A stretch of DNA of 64,000 bases, taken from NCBI RefSeq assembly GCF_001440345.1, contig NZ_LJYX01000017.1:186001-250000 (forward strand), in the 5' to 3' direction. The position numbers and the translations under genes were made by a program. Below are positions 1 to 8,998 of this stretch, piece after piece (the first letter of the stretch is position 1; each line of letters opens with the position of its first letter). The notes beneath the pieces are model-generated. The model ran no database searches, had not been told where the DNA came from, and was given only the letters and a program-made list of their open reading frames with translations. This DNA comes from Colwellia sp. TT2012 (GTDB taxonomy: Bacteria; Pseudomonadota; Gammaproteobacteria; Enterobacterales; Alteromonadaceae).

Positions 1-231
1 ATTTTTACCGGTGGTATAGGAGAAAACTCAAGTTGGGTGCGTACTGAAATAGTGAAACAACTCAGCTTATTAAACTTTTCTTTAGACGAAGACGAAAACC
101 AAAGAACGCGCTTTGGTGTATCAGGTAATATTGCAGATAAAAACTCAAGAGCTATTTGGGTTATTGCCACCAATGAAGAATGGGTAATAGCAGAGCAATC
201 AGCGCTATTATTAAAAAATTTAGCCAAGTAA
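1..231 (+). CDS. ackA: Acetate kinase, C-terminal end (5' truncated by window)
   Basis: This is the last 76 residues of acetate kinase, which interconverts acetyl phosphate plus ADP with acetate plus ATP in the cytoplasm. The frame is open from base 1 and begins IFTGGIGENS, the conserved TGGIGEN loop near the C-terminus of the family; TAA is at 229-231. The full protein is about 400 residues, so most of it lies before the window. The stop is 33 nt before pta, the usual ackA-pta operon order. The internal ATG/GTG codons in this stretch are not starts. Confidence 0.93.
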   Translation: MFTGGIGENSSWVRTEIVKQLSLLNFSLDEDENQRTRFGVSGNIADKNSRAIWVIATNEEWVIAEQSALLLKNLAK

Positions 232-264
232 ATGCTCCATATCACGTTAAGTAGGATTTAATTT

Positions 265-2385
265 ATGCCCCATAGAATTATGTTAATCCCTGTTGGCTCA
301 GGTGTCGGTTTAACCAGTGTATCATTAGGCTTATTACATGCTTGTCAACAAAAAGGTATTAAAGTTGGACACTTCAAACCCATTAGCCAACCTTCGCGTA
401 ATAGCTTAGCTAAAAAGAATAAAACCATTGATGCCATTAGCTTATCGCAAAATAGTACTAGCATATCACTTAGTTATGTCGAAGAAAAAATGGGCGATGG
501 CCTGCTCGATGCCGTGTTAGAAGAAATTGTTGCCAATTTTGATGCCTTTAAAAAAGATCACGACGTAGTCATTATTGAAGGCTTAGTACCCACACCAAGA
601 CAACCCTATGCTGGGCGTATTAACCGTGATGTCGCCCAAGCGCTTGGTGCCAACATAGTATTGGTTGCTAGCCCAGGCAATGATAGTGCCGAAGAGTTTG
701 AAGACCGACTTCAAGTCACAGCTCAAACCTATGGCGGTATCAAAAACAAGCAGCTCATTGGCTGTGTTATCAATAAACTCAATTGCCCAGATCAAGACGA
801 ATACGGCATCTTGCCAAAAGAAGAAGAGATAGAAAGTGACTTTAAACTAACAGACTGGTTAGATTTAGCCATTTTTAAAGACCGGAACTTTGATTTACTC
901 GGCACTATAATGTGGGACATAGACCTCATTGCTCCGCGCATCTGTGACATAAGTAACTACCTCGATGCCAAAGTCCTTAATCACGGGGATATGGCGCATC
1001 GCCGATTCCGCAGCGTTGCCTTTTGTGCTCGTACCGTATCAAATTTAGTCAGCTACCTAGTCCCCGGTCGTCTTATTGTTACCCCTGGCGACCGCACCGA
1101 CATTATTATTGCCACCTGTTTATCGGCGTTAAATGGTACTAAATTAGGCGGCATGATATTAACGAATGGCTTTGAACCATCAAAGCAAGTTTGGGAGTTA
1201 TGCAAACAAGCGCTTGAAGCAGGTTTACCCGTATTATCAGTACCCTGGGACACTTGGCAAACATCACGTCACATCATGAGCTTTAACCCAGAAATACCGC
1301 AAGATGACATCCAACGTCAAGATAAAGTAAAGCAGCATGTTGCCGATAATTTAAGTAGTCATTGGCTCGAAAGCCTTACCTCTAAAAACAATAGTTATAA
1401 TTTATTATCACCCCCAGCCTTTCGGCATAAATTAACCGAACTGGCTCGCAAGGCCAACAAACTCATAGTCCTACCAGAAGGAAACGATATACGCACAATC
1501 AAGGCGGCAGCAATTTGCTGTGAACGTAATATTGCTCGCTGTCAACTTATGGGTAATAAAGAAGAAATACTGCAAATAGCCGAGCATCAAGGTATTACCC
1601 TTCCCGATAACTTATTAATAACGGATCCCGATACCATTAGAGAAAATTATGTTGGCCCTTTGGTCGAGTTGCGTAAACATAAAGGTTTAACGGATGTTAT
1701 TGCACTGGAAAACCTCAAAGATAATGTTGTTTTAGCCACTATGATGTTACAACTTGGTCAAGTTGATGGCCTAGTTTCCGGAGCGGTTAATACCACAGCA
1801 AATACCATAAGACCCGCATTACAATTAATTAAAACCGCTCCCAATAGCGCTTTAGTTTCATCGATATTTTTCATGTTACTTCCTGAGCAAGTGCTTGTTT
1901 ATGGTGACTGCGCCATTAACCCAGAGCCTAATGCCAAACAGTTAGCCGATATTGCGATTCAATCTGCGGACTCGGCCAAAGCGTTTGGTATTGAACCCAT
2001 AGTTGCCATGATCAGTTACAGCACTGGGCGTTCAGGTCATGGTGCTGATGTAGAGAAAGTCGCTAAGGCAACTGAAATAGCCAAGGCTAAGCGCCCTGAT
2101 CTTATTATTGATGGACCACTACAATATGATGCCGCCATTATGGAGAATGTCGCTCGGAAAAAAGCGCCGAACAGTCCAGTAGCCGGTAAAGCGACTGTAT
2201 TTATATTCCCAGATTTAAATACTGGCAATACCACCTATAAGGCGGTACAGCGCTCAGCGGGTCTATTAAGCATAGGCCCTATGCTACAAGGTATGAATAA
2301 ACCCGTTAATGATCTATCACGCGGAGCATTAGTGGATGATATTGTTTATACCATTGCCTTAACGGCAATACAGGCGACACAATAA
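265..2385 (+). CDS. pta: Phosphate acetyltransferase, long two-part form
   Basis: It converts acetyl-CoA plus phosphate to acetyl phosphate and CoA, and with AckA forms the overflow and acetate-assimilation pathway. At 706 residues it matches the long enterobacterial form (E. coli 714). Residues 1-240 are a P-loop/BioD-like domain (VGSGVGLTSVSLGLL near the start). About 240-370 is the DRTGG domain, with PGDRTDIIIATCLSAL. From about 388 to the end is the PTA/PTB catalytic domain, with LPEGNDIRTIKAA and the C-terminal DLNTGNTTYKAVQR block. The ATG follows TAGGA at a usable distance and sits 33 nt after ackA. Nothing looks damaged. Confidence 0.96.
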   Translation: MPHRIMLIPVGSGVGLTSVSLGLLHACQQKGIKVGHFKPISQPSRNSLAKKNKTIDAISLSQNSTSISLSYVEEKMGDGLLDAVLEEIVANFDAFKKDHDVVIIEGLVPTPRQPYAGRINRDVAQALGANIVLVASPGNDSAEEFEDRLQVTAQTYGGIKNKQLIGCVINKLNCPDQDEYGILPKEEEIESDFKLTDWLDLAIFKDRNFDLLGTIMWDIDLIAPRICDISNYLDAKVLNHGDMAHRRFRSVAFCARTVSNLVSYLVPGRLIVTPGDRTDIIIATCLSALNGTKLGGMILTNGFEPSKQVWELCKQALEAGLPVLSVPWDTWQTSRHIMSFNPEIPQDDIQRQDKVKQHVADNLSSHWLESLTSKNNSYNLLSPPAFRHKLTELARKANKLIVLPEGNDIRTIKAAAICCERNIARCQLMGNKEEILQIAEHQGITLPDNLLITDPDTIRENYVGPLVELRKHKGLTDVIALENLKDNVVLATMMLQLGQVDGLVSGAVNTTANTIRPALQLIKTAPNSALVSSIFFMLLPEQVLVYGDCAINPEPNAKQLADIAIQSADSAKAFGIEPIVAMISYSTGRSGHGADVEKVAKATEIAKAKRPDLIIDGPLQYDAAIMENVARKKAPNSPVAGKATVFIFPDLNTGNTTYKAVQRSAGLLSIGPMLQGMNKPVNDLSRGALVDDIVYTIALTAIQATQ

Positions 2386-2980
2386 CTTAGCCCGCTTGAT
2401 GAATTTTGTTAATAAGTACCCATTAGCAAGGTTCAACCGGCGGTCAAAGTGACTTTTAAGCCATTTAACTGCAATAAAACGTTAATTTAACCGATAAAAT
2501 GATCCAATTGGTTATTTTTATCACTTATCCTGTTTTTCAGTATTTAACACCTAGCTAGACAAAAAATGAGCTATTGGTTTTCTTTATATATTTCAATGGG
2601 TAACAGAGTTACCACAAGATTACCCACAATTATATCCACAGTTTTTGTGGATATAAAATTTAAAGATAACTATTCATAAAACCCTAAAACAACCTAGTAA
2701 GAGCGTCGTAAATAGCCACTGTAAATAACTTTCAGTGAGAGCTTTCCATTTTCAAATATTACTATCGATGGTCTACAAAGAAATCAGGCGCGGTAGCAAT
2801 AGAAATAAGCCACTACCCCATAGTCCACTTACCTAACTAAACCCGCCATGCTATCAAGATTAGTACTCTTTTATTGATAAGCTGCACCGCTATTCTCGGT
2901 CCGAAGAAAAGCGGATATAGGATATCGTTTCTGATATCATCTTAAGCCTTAATTATTGGATATGTGGATTACTCCTAGAT
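2386..2980. other. Gene-free region after pta
   Basis: No credible coding sequence is visible in these 595 bases. The main structure is a perfect 11-bp inverted repeat at 2630-2656, in a run of sequences close to the DnaA box (2620-2628, 2632-2640 and, reversed, 2646-2654). The end nearest yffB should hold its promoter; no strong consensus stands out. There is no clear rho-independent terminator directly after pta. Confidence 0.5.
2630..2656. repeat. Perfect 11-bp inverted repeat of DnaA-box-like sequence
   Basis: Arms TTATATCCACA (2630-2640) and TGTGGATATAA (2646-2656) flank a 5-nt loop, GTTTT. Each arm contains ATATCCACA, one base from TTATCCACA, and TTACCCACA lies just upstream at 2620-2628. 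No U-run follows, so it is not an obvious terminator. DnaA binding is only an inference from similarity. Confidence 0.6.
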
Positions 2981-3334
2981 ATGATCACCCTTTATGGCAT
3001 CAAGAATTGCGACACAGTGAAAAAAGCGACCAAGTGGTTGGCTGAAAATGACATAGCACATCAACTTTATGACTTTAAAAAACAACCGTTAACCGCAGAG
3101 TTATTAAGCCAATTTGTTAGTCAAAGTAATTGGTCACTATTATTAAACAAACGCAGCACCACCTTTCGTAATCTGCCTGATGAGATAAAAAACAACCTCA
3201 CCGATGAAGTAATGTTTACCGCGGTACTTGCGCAACCAACATTACTGAAGAGACCGCTATTACCATTAAATGGTGAACTCAATCTTGGTTTTAAAATTGA
3301 CCAGTATCAAAGCCTTTTCGATAAAAACAAATAA
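2981..3334 (+). CDS. yffB: ArsC/Spx-family thioredoxin-fold protein (YffB type)
   Basis: This 117-residue protein belongs to the ArsC/Spx/YffB family, which has a thioredoxin fold with a single active-site cysteine. The N-terminus MITLYGIKNCDTVKKATKWL carries the Cys at about residue 10 in the NCDT motif typical of YffB. The C-terminal half contains LLKRPLLPL, the family's conserved RP region. The E. coli homologue has no firm physiological role. It precedes dapE by 49 nt, the same arrangement as E. coli yffB-dapE, which supports the assignment and suggests co-transcription. Confidence 0.88.
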   Translation: MITLYGIKNCDTVKKATKWLAENDIAHQLYDFKKQPLTAELLSQFVSQSNWSLLLNKRSTTFRNLPDEIKNNLTDEVMFTAVLAQPTLLKRPLLPLNGELNLGFKIDQYQSLFDKNK

Positions 3335-3383
3335 AAACAGTTCATTTAAAAGTAAGTATTAAAATAAACTTAGGGTAATCGTT

Positions 3384-4610
3384 GTGAGTCAAACTGAACA
3401 AAAATATGAAAGCGCCGTTATTGCGTTAGCAAAAGAACTCATCGCTAGAGCATCCGTCACCCCCGAAGATGCAGGTTGTCAAAAACTTATAGCAGAGCGC
3501 CTTGCCAAGCTTGGCTTTAATAATGAAAGTATGATCTTTGCTGATACCACTAATCTTTGGTCTCGTCGAGACGGTAGCCTGGGCCCAGACAATAAGAAAA
3601 ACACGGGTAAAATAAACAATGATTTAGTTTTTTGTTTTGCTGGCCACACCGATGTGGTGCCGGCTGGTAACCTTGAACTATGGCATACGCCGCCCTTTGA
3701 GCCAACAATAATTGATGGCATGTTATATGGCCGTGGTGCAGCAGATATGAAAGGTAGCCTAGCGGCAATGATAGTGGCGACAGAGCGTTTTGTGCACGAC
3801 CACCCAGATCATCAAGGTGCTATCACTTATTTGATTACCAGTGATGAAGAAGGTCCCTTTATTAATGGCACCACTAGAGTTATTGATACCCTAGAAGCAC
3901 GCAATGAAAAAATCACTTATTGTATTGTCGGTGAGCCTTCAAGTACTCATGCTGTTGGCGATGTCGTAAAAAATGGTCGCCGTGGTTCAATTACTGCTGA
4001 AGTAGTCATTAAGGGTAAACAAGGTCACGTTGCCTATCCTGAGCATGTCAGAAACCCGATTCATTTAGCTATGCCCGCATTAACAGAGCTCAGCCAAATA
4101 GAGTGGGATCAGGGCAATGAATATTTCCCGGCGACTAGCTTTCAATTATCAAATATTAATGCCGGCACAGGTGCCAGCAATGTTGTCCCTGGCCATTTAA
4201 CGGCATTATTTAATTTACGCTATAGCACAGAATTAACCGATCAAATGATTGTTGAGCAAGTTGAGTCAATCCTTAACAAACATCAACTGGATTATGAGAT
4301 AAAGTGGACTTTCAATGGTAAGCCATTTATTACCAAACATGTTGATTCTGAGCACAGCTTTCTCAATGCCGTTAGCCAAGCCATACTCTCTGTTACCGGT
4401 CAGCAAACCCAGCTTTCTACCGCAGGTGGCACTTCAGATGGACGTTTTATCGCGCCAACGGGTGCACAAGTGATTGAACTAGGACCATGTAATGCTACGA
4501 TTCATCAAGTCAATGAATCTGTTTGTTGTAACGATTTAGAACAACTCGTTGATATTTATTACCACTGCTTGGTTAATGTTTTATGTACACACAAAAACAT
4601 TAGTGGTTAA
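3384..4610 (+). CDS. dapE: Succinyl-diaminopimelate desuccinylase
   Basis: DapE hydrolyses N-succinyl-LL-2,6-diaminopimelate to LL-DAP and succinate in lysine and peptidoglycan precursor synthesis. It is an M20 di-zinc enzyme: HTD (His88, Asp90), [15 protein letters not shown], the DEEG catalytic/metal pair, and a late HxVNE segment are all present. The start is GTG after TAGGGTAAT. At 408 residues it is longer than E. coli DapE (375), partly from an insertion at about residues 65-78 ([13 protein letters not shown]) just before the first metal motif. It appears intact and functional and follows yffB. Confidence 0.95.
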   Translation: MSQTEQKYESAVIALAKELIARASVTPEDAGCQKLIAERLAKLGFNNESMIFADTTNLWSRRDGSLGPDNKKNTGKINNDLVFCFAGHTDVVPAGNLELWHTPPFEPTIIDGMLYGRGAADMKGSLAAMIVATERFVHDHPDHQGAITYLITSDEEGPFINGTTRVIDTLEARNEKITYCIVGEPSSTHAVGDVVKNGRRGSITAEVVIKGKQGHVAYPEHVRNPIHLAMPALTELSQIEWDQGNEYFPATSFQLSNINAGTGASNVVPGHLTALFNLRYSTELTDQMIVEQVESILNKHQLDYEIKWTFNGKPFITKHVDSEHSFLNAVSQAILSVTGQQTQLSTAGGTSDGRFIAPTGAQVIELGPCNATIHQVNESVCCNDLEQLVDIYYHCLVNVLCTHKNISG

Positions 4611-4639
4611 CTTCTTTCGGTACAAGGTGTCATTTGTCC

Positions 4640-5356
4640 ATGCAGACTAGCAATGAAAGCCACTCTACTCAAGTGCTCGGTCAAAACGAGCAACATCTGT
4701 ATTATCTCAATGAGCGAGTGGCAATTCACCAAGAAATGAAGAGTGCCTTTAATGCTTTAGTTACTGCGGCTAACACCGCTAATATTGAGTTGAGCATTGC
4801 CAGTGGCTTTCGATCTTTTGACCGACAACTTATGTTATGGAACAATAAATTTTCTGGAAAAACACCGATTAAGAATATTGCCGGAGAACATGTTTTACCC
4901 GCGAGTTTATCTCCACTTGAGTTAGTTCACAGTATTTTACTTTATTCAGCCTTACCCGGCGCTAGTCGGCACCATTGGGGCTGTGATATTGATGTTTACG
5001 CGCCTAACTTGCTAGCTGATGACTATCAACTCCAGCTTGATCCATGGGAATATAGTGCCCAAGGGCCTTTAGCAAAATTATCTACTTGGTTGGTTAAATA
5101 CGCCCATCAATTTGGTTTTTTCCTACCTTATGCTAGCTTCCAAGGCGGTGTTGCCAGTGAGCCTTGGCATTTATCTTATGCGCCATTAGCGCAACAATAT
5201 CAGCAAGCTTTTGATATTGAACGGTTAGCCAAGGCATTAAATAACAGCGCTATATTGGGCAAGGACGTCATTATTAAAAATTTAGATGACATAGCAAAGC
5301 GTTATATTAATAATGTCTGTGCTGTGCCGACAAATGTTATACTCGCTAAACCGTAA
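4640..5356 (+). CDS. D-Ala-D-Ala carboxypeptidase-like peptidase (VanY, M15B)
   Basis: This is a zinc carboxypeptidase of the VanY/M15B family, which trims the terminal D-Ala of peptidoglycan stem peptides. Visible motifs are SGFRSFDRQ, then SRHHWGCDID (the SxHxxGxxxD zinc motif, His111 and Asp118) and EPWH (catalytic Glu174, third zinc ligand His177). No signal peptide or membrane segment is seen, so action in the cytoplasm on recycled peptides is possible. A TTG six bases upstream (4634) is an alternative start; the ATG has the better distance from AAGGTG. It lies 29 nt after dapE, probably in the same transcript. Confidence 0.85.
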   Translation: MQTSNESHSTQVLGQNEQHLYYLNERVAIHQEMKSAFNALVTAANTANIELSIASGFRSFDRQLMLWNNKFSGKTPIKNIAGEHVLPASLSPLELVHSILLYSALPGASRHHWGCDIDVYAPNLLADDYQLQLDPWEYSAQGPLAKLSTWLVKYAHQFGFFLPYASFQGGVASEPWHLSYAPLAQQYQQAFDIERLAKALNNSAILGKDVIIKNLDDIAKRYINNVCAVPTNVILAKP

Positions 5357-5413
5357 GCTGAGAGTAATTACTTAGCCTTAACTAACTTAACAAATTTATT
5401 AAGAGGCATTCCA

Positions 5414-5602
5414 ATGGACAATGGCGTAGCTATTTTCATGATAGTAATAGCGCTAGCTATCATCATAGGTAACTTGAGTACCTTTCAAAAAAATTCTAAA
5501 CAAAAAATGCGCAAACACAATTTAAATGACTTAAAAGAAACCCTGCCAAGAAGTAACAAAAGTGCTCATAAATTGGCAACATTTGAAAAAAACACCCCCT
5601 AA
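5414..5602 (+). CDS. Small membrane protein, DUF2897 type
   Basis: This 62-residue protein has one N-terminal hydrophobic segment (about residues 5-22, VAIFMIVIALAIIIGN) followed by a basic, lysine-rich cytoplasmic tail. The size and layout match the DUF2897 family of small inner-membrane proteins, whose function is unknown. GAGGCATTCC before the ATG provides a ribosome-binding site. It follows the VanY-like gene and ends just before a bidirectional terminator. E. coli also has a small membrane protein (YpfN) after dapE, but the sequences are not clearly related. Confidence 0.72.
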   Translation: MDNGVAIFMIVIALAIIIGNLSTFQKNSKQKMRKHNLNDLKETLPRSNKSAHKLATFEKNTP

Positions 5603-5624
5603 AGAGCTGACGAATTCAAGACAT

Positions 5625-5667
5625 AAAAAAACTCCAACACTAGATATAAAAAGTGTGGAGTTTTTTT
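5625..5667. terminator. Bidirectional rho-independent terminator
   Basis: ACTCCAACACT pairs with AGTGTGGAGT (one bulge) around a 10-nt loop, flanked by an A-run on the left and seven T on the right. It lies between the convergent DUF2897 gene and bamC, so it can serve both. Confidence 0.85.
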
Positions 5668-5731
5668 ATGCCAACTTTATCTGCGTCTTATTTCGACAAA
5701 AATCGGGTAAACGCTTTAAGTAGTAACTCTC

Positions 5732-6901
5732 TTAAAAAACATTTCTAAACGATAAGCCCTGCTCGAAGACCGGGAAAATCCTCTCTAGCGTTTCTAACGA
5801 CAACGGCTCTCCGGCAGAATTATATATGGTTACTGCGGTCTTGTGATTAAGTTCATCCAGAGGTGCTAGAACAAATTGGTAGTTGGCATCATTAACATCG
5901 ATAACCGGTACATCTTGACCCCAAATACTATCCCAAACACTACTATCAGGTTTAACAAAGTCGACATAGTAAATTTTCTTATCTTCGTTTAAATCGCTAA
6001 TGATAAAACCATGTTTTTCGAAGAATAAAGGCATATTGTCCCATAAGTCGTCTAAGCCCATCTCAACGACATAGCCAGCTTCTTCTTCAATATTTTTTCC
6101 TATTGTTACTAGCTTTTGATTGGCACGAGTTAAGCGATCTGCGCGCTGTTGAAGACGGTAATTATAATCAACAGCAGCAATTAGCTCATTAAGTATGGCT
6201 TTTTCAGCACGTTGCTTATCAATGGGATCCATGATTTTTCTACCACCGGTTTCATCCGTTTGTAAAAAATCAACTAATGAAACACGTAATGAAACACTGC
6301 GGCCATGAGGTTTAGCTAATAATTGATAGCGGAAACGTAAACTCTTGGAAAATTGTATGTCGGTATCAATCCAACCAACATCAACTTCATTATGATACCA
6401 ATCCGATTCTATGATGGCCGTCTTAATGCCTTCACGCTTAATACTGGTTTCTTTTAAGCTGGTCGCCCCCTCAATGACTTTACTTAAGGTAACCTCAATA
6501 TCTTCTTCAATATAGTTATATGTTATTTTATCTTCAGCTAACTTTTCTATGACAACTTTTTCAATAAATTCCAATAAATCTTTATCTTCTAAAACCTTAT
6601 CAAACCAAATAATCGCGATAGTAGACTCATCAACAACTCTTGAAGAGGCGGCCACAGGCAGAACCAGTGAAGGTGCTCGAATATCCATATCTTCACCGAT
6701 AGGGCCTTGATGGTTTATTTTATCGGAGACAAAGAAGTCCTGCGCTTGTTTGGGTTTATTCAAATTGGCAGGAATGACGAGAGCGTTAGCTTCAGGTTTA
6801 TACTGATAAGCAAAGCTCCCCTGCGCTTGTTTATTATTAACAGAACCACAAGCTGTTAGTGACAAGGCTAACAGTGATAAATAAAATACTCGACAACTCA
6901 T
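5732..6901 (-). CDS. bamC: Outer-membrane assembly lipoprotein BamC
   Basis: BamC (NlpB) is a lipoprotein subunit of the BAM complex that inserts beta-barrel proteins into the outer membrane. The 389-residue product starts with a signal peptide and lipobox (LSLTACGS, lipidated Cys18). An unstructured linker follows (about 20-90), then two helix-grip-like domains separated near residue 240. Length is slightly above E. coli BamC (344). In E. coli bamC is second in an operon after dapA; here nothing lies between it and the divergent gcvR, so it must have its own promoter in 6902-7209. Confidence 0.88.
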   Translation of the reverse strand: MSCRVFYLSLLALSLTACGSVNNKQAQGSFAYQYKPEANALVIPANLNKPKQAQDFFVSDKINHQGPIGEDMDIRAPSLVLPVAASSRVVDESTIAIIWFDKVLEDKDLLEFIEKVVIEKLAEDKITYNYIEEDIEVTLSKVIEGATSLKETSIKREGIKTAIIESDWYHNEVDVGWIDTDIQFSKSLRFRYQLLAKPHGRSVSLRVSLVDFLQTDETGGRKIMDPIDKQRAEKAILNELIAAVDYNYRLQQRADRLTRANQKLVTIGKNIEEEAGYVVEMGLDDLWDNMPLFFEKHGFIISDLNEDKKIYYVDFVKPDSSVWDSIWGQDVPVIDVNDANYQFVLAPLDELNHKTAVTIYNSAGEPLSLETLERIFPVFEQGLSFRNVF

Positions 6902-7209
6902 TAAAACTCCTGTGGCTTAGGTTATTGATATTCAAAACCCAACTAAGCTCACTAAAAACTAAAAAACTAAAAAACTAAAAACAATTCGATTTAATACCAA
7001 GGTAACTAAATTTATTTTTACCTCAAGCGATGCCCGCTGTTTAACAAAAAACGCAACGCATTAAAATTAAAATAGGGCTAAACATTGCGCCCCATGGTAC
7101 TTGGCTGATTTTACAAACACAAGTTATATGACCACAAAAATGTAAGATGATTCCAACTTTAATCATGATCAGTTACAATGTACCTTTATTGACAACTTAG
7201 GCGTAATGA
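6902..7209. other. Divergent intergenic region bamC/gcvR, no dapA
   Basis: No gene is visible in these 308 bases. The region must hold the promoters of bamC (leftward) and gcvR (rightward). Next to bamC is a short A-rich array of CTAAAAA-type units (about 6950-6982). In enterobacteria dapA would sit here; there is neither an intact copy nor a recognisable remnant. Confidence 0.6.
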
Positions 7210-7740
7210 ATGTCACAATATTTAGTACTAACTGCGATGGGATCGGACCGAACAGGTTGTGTTAGTGAGTTAACTAAATTAGCAAGTGAATGCGAATGTA
7301 ATATCTTAGACAGCCGAATGGCCCTTTTTGGCTCTGAATTTACTTTCATTATGTTACTTAATGGTGAAAGCAGAGCAATTAATAAGATTGAAGCGAGGAT
7401 CCCTAAACTTGCTCATAGTTTAGATTTAATTACTATGATGAAGCGAACTTCTGGTCACCGAACCTTTAACTTGGTACAACACTACCAAGCTGAATATTGT
7501 GGTATTGACCAACCGGGTATTTTAAAAGCAATGACCGCCTTTTTTGCCACACGAAAAATAGACATTTCTTCGTTGAAATCAGCTATAGATCCCAAAACTA
7601 ACCATATGAGTGCCAAGATATTGTTTGCTTTAACGGAGAAAATTAGTATTGATGAAATTGAGCGGGACTTCTTAGAGCTTTGTCAGCAAACTGACGTCCA
7701 AGGCTGTATTAAAAAAGCCAATACTAACTTATTAGAGTGA
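7210..7740 (+). CDS. gcvR: Glycine cleavage system regulator GcvR
   Basis: GcvR is an ACT-domain protein that in E. coli binds GcvA and blocks activation of the glycine cleavage operon when glycine is low. The 176-residue product has two ACT domains: residues 1-80, opening YLVLTAMGSDRTGCVSELTK, and about 90-170, with GIDQPGILKAMTAFFATRKIDISSL. This double-ACT layout and length are diagnostic. It is followed 84 nt later by bcp, as in E. coli, and is divergent from bamC. Confidence 0.9.
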   Translation: MSQYLVLTAMGSDRTGCVSELTKLASECECNILDSRMALFGSEFTFIMLLNGESRAINKIEARIPKLAHSLDLITMMKRTSGHRTFNLVQHYQAEYCGIDQPGILKAMTAFFATRKIDISSLKSAIDPKTNHMSAKILFALTEKISIDEIERDFLELCQQTDVQGCIKKANTNLLE

Positions 7741-7824
7741 TAAGTACCGCGATCAATGAGTAAGACATAGTTACCCTTAAAATAAAGTAAATGACTTTCA
7801 TCCCTTTTTAACAGTGAGTTTATA

Positions 7825-8301
7825 ATGAATACTCTAAACGTTGGTGATACCGCGCCACTATTTACCCTAGCCAATGAAAATGATGAGTCAGTATCATTAG
7901 CTGATTATATCGGCAAAAAACAGGTGCTAGTATATTTCTACCCAAAAGCAATGACTCCGGGTTGTACCGTGCAAGCACAAGGTCTACGTGATATTAAAGC
8001 TGAGCTGAATGAATTAAACACCGTTGTTTTTGGTATCAGCCCTGACGAAGTAAAGCGCTTAACTAAATTCTGCCAACGGGATGAACTAAACTTCTCCTTG
8101 TTAGCTGATGTTGATCACCAAGTAGCCGAGCAATTTGGTGTTTGGGGTTTAAAGAAGTTTATGGGCAGAGAGTACGACGGCATTCATCGTTTAAGCTTTT
8201 TAATTGGCCTTGATGGCAAGATCAGCCACGTTTTTAATAAATTCAAAACTAAAGAGCATCACGATGTGGTTTTAGCTGTATTAAACGAGTTAAGTCAGTA
8301 A
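7825..8301 (+). CDS. bcp: Thiol peroxidase Bcp (1-Cys-like variant)
   Basis: Bcp is a thioredoxin-dependent peroxiredoxin that reduces hydrogen peroxide and organic hydroperoxides in the cytoplasm. The peroxidatic motif PKAMTPGCT is present (Cys47). In E. coli Bcp the resolving cysteine lies five residues further (PGCTVQAC); here the sequence is PGCTVQAQ, so Gln52 replaces it. No other cysteine in the early helices could clearly take that role (Cys93 is in CQRDELNF), so turnover may need an external thiol. The C-terminus GVWGLKKFMGREYDGIHRLSFLI is typical. Length is 158 residues. Confidence 0.92.
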   Translation: MNTLNVGDTAPLFTLANENDESVSLADYIGKKQVLVYFYPKAMTPGCTVQAQGLRDIKAELNELNTVVFGISPDEVKRLTKFCQRDELNFSLLADVDHQVAEQFGVWGLKKFMGREYDGIHRLSFLIGLDGKISHVFNKFKTKEHHDVVLAVLNELSQ

Positions 8302-8355
8302 CTTAATAGCTAGTTACCGTAAGCTTTAAAGGTGCTTACCCTTAAAGTAAAAAAG

Positions 8356-8394
8356 AAAAGCCCTAAGCTAAATAATATTAGCTTAGGGCTTTTT
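8356..8394. terminator. Bidirectional rho-independent terminator
   Basis: AAAAGCCCTAAGCTAA and TTAGCTTAGGGCTTTT form a near-perfect stem with a short loop; the ends provide A- and T-runs. It separates the convergent bcp and mgsA genes. Confidence 0.92.
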
Positions 8395-8475
8395 AGTTAT
8401 GATTATTGAATTAACAGCATAGAGTTAAGTAGTATTGATTTAGCTAGCAATGAATAAAATACCTTACTAAGGTAT

Positions 8476-8949
8476 TTAGTCCATTGACTTGGTACGTGCC
8501 GCTAAGTAACCCGCATAGTCTGGAATTTCAATAGCACTCTCTTGGGTCATCAGCTCCGAGTCCATCAAAAAATTAGCGGTAGATTTATTAGTCGCTACCG
8601 GTATATTCCATACCGCGGCTAATCTTAACAGAGCTTTAACATCAGGATCATGTGGTACCGCATCAAGCGGATCCCAGAAAAATATTAGCACATCAATCTC
8701 CCCTTCTGCGATTAATGCACCAAGTTGTTGATCGCCACCCATGGGCCCTGACAACAGACATTTTATCGGTAAAGCAATGGCTCTGCTCAATAAATAACCC
8801 GTAGTGCCAGTAGCAAATAAATGGTGGAATTTCAAATCCTCACTACGATTTTTCGCCCAAGCAATTAAATCGGCTTTTTTATTATCATGAGCCACTAGCG
8901 CCATGCGTTTATTCGCTGGCATCATTCGTTGGGTGTACGATAATTCCAT
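8476..8949 (-). CDS. mgsA: Methylglyoxal synthase
   Basis: MgsA converts dihydroxyacetone phosphate to methylglyoxal and phosphate, the entry to the methylglyoxal bypass. The conserved core [16 protein letters not shown] (catalytic Asp73), [18 protein letters not shown] and ATN motifs are all present. The start is set at the ATG at 8949 ([21 protein letters not shown]), preceded by AAAGGAAC; the frame stays open 35 codons upstream, but that part does not match the family. The resulting 157 residues compare with 152 in E. coli. It is last in a leftward tusA-like/perM/mgsA group. Confidence 0.94.
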   Translation of the reverse strand: MELSYTQRMMPANKRMALVAHDNKKADLIAWAKNRSEDLKFHHLFATGTTGYLLSRAIALPIKCLLSGPMGGDQQLGALIAEGEIDVLIFFWDPLDAVPHDPDVKALLRLAAVWNIPVATNKSTANFLMDSELMTQESAIEIPDYAGYLAARTKSMD

Positions 8950-8998
8950 TTTAGTTCCTTTAACTAGCGAGGATTTTTTGCAATTATTTCCATTGTTT

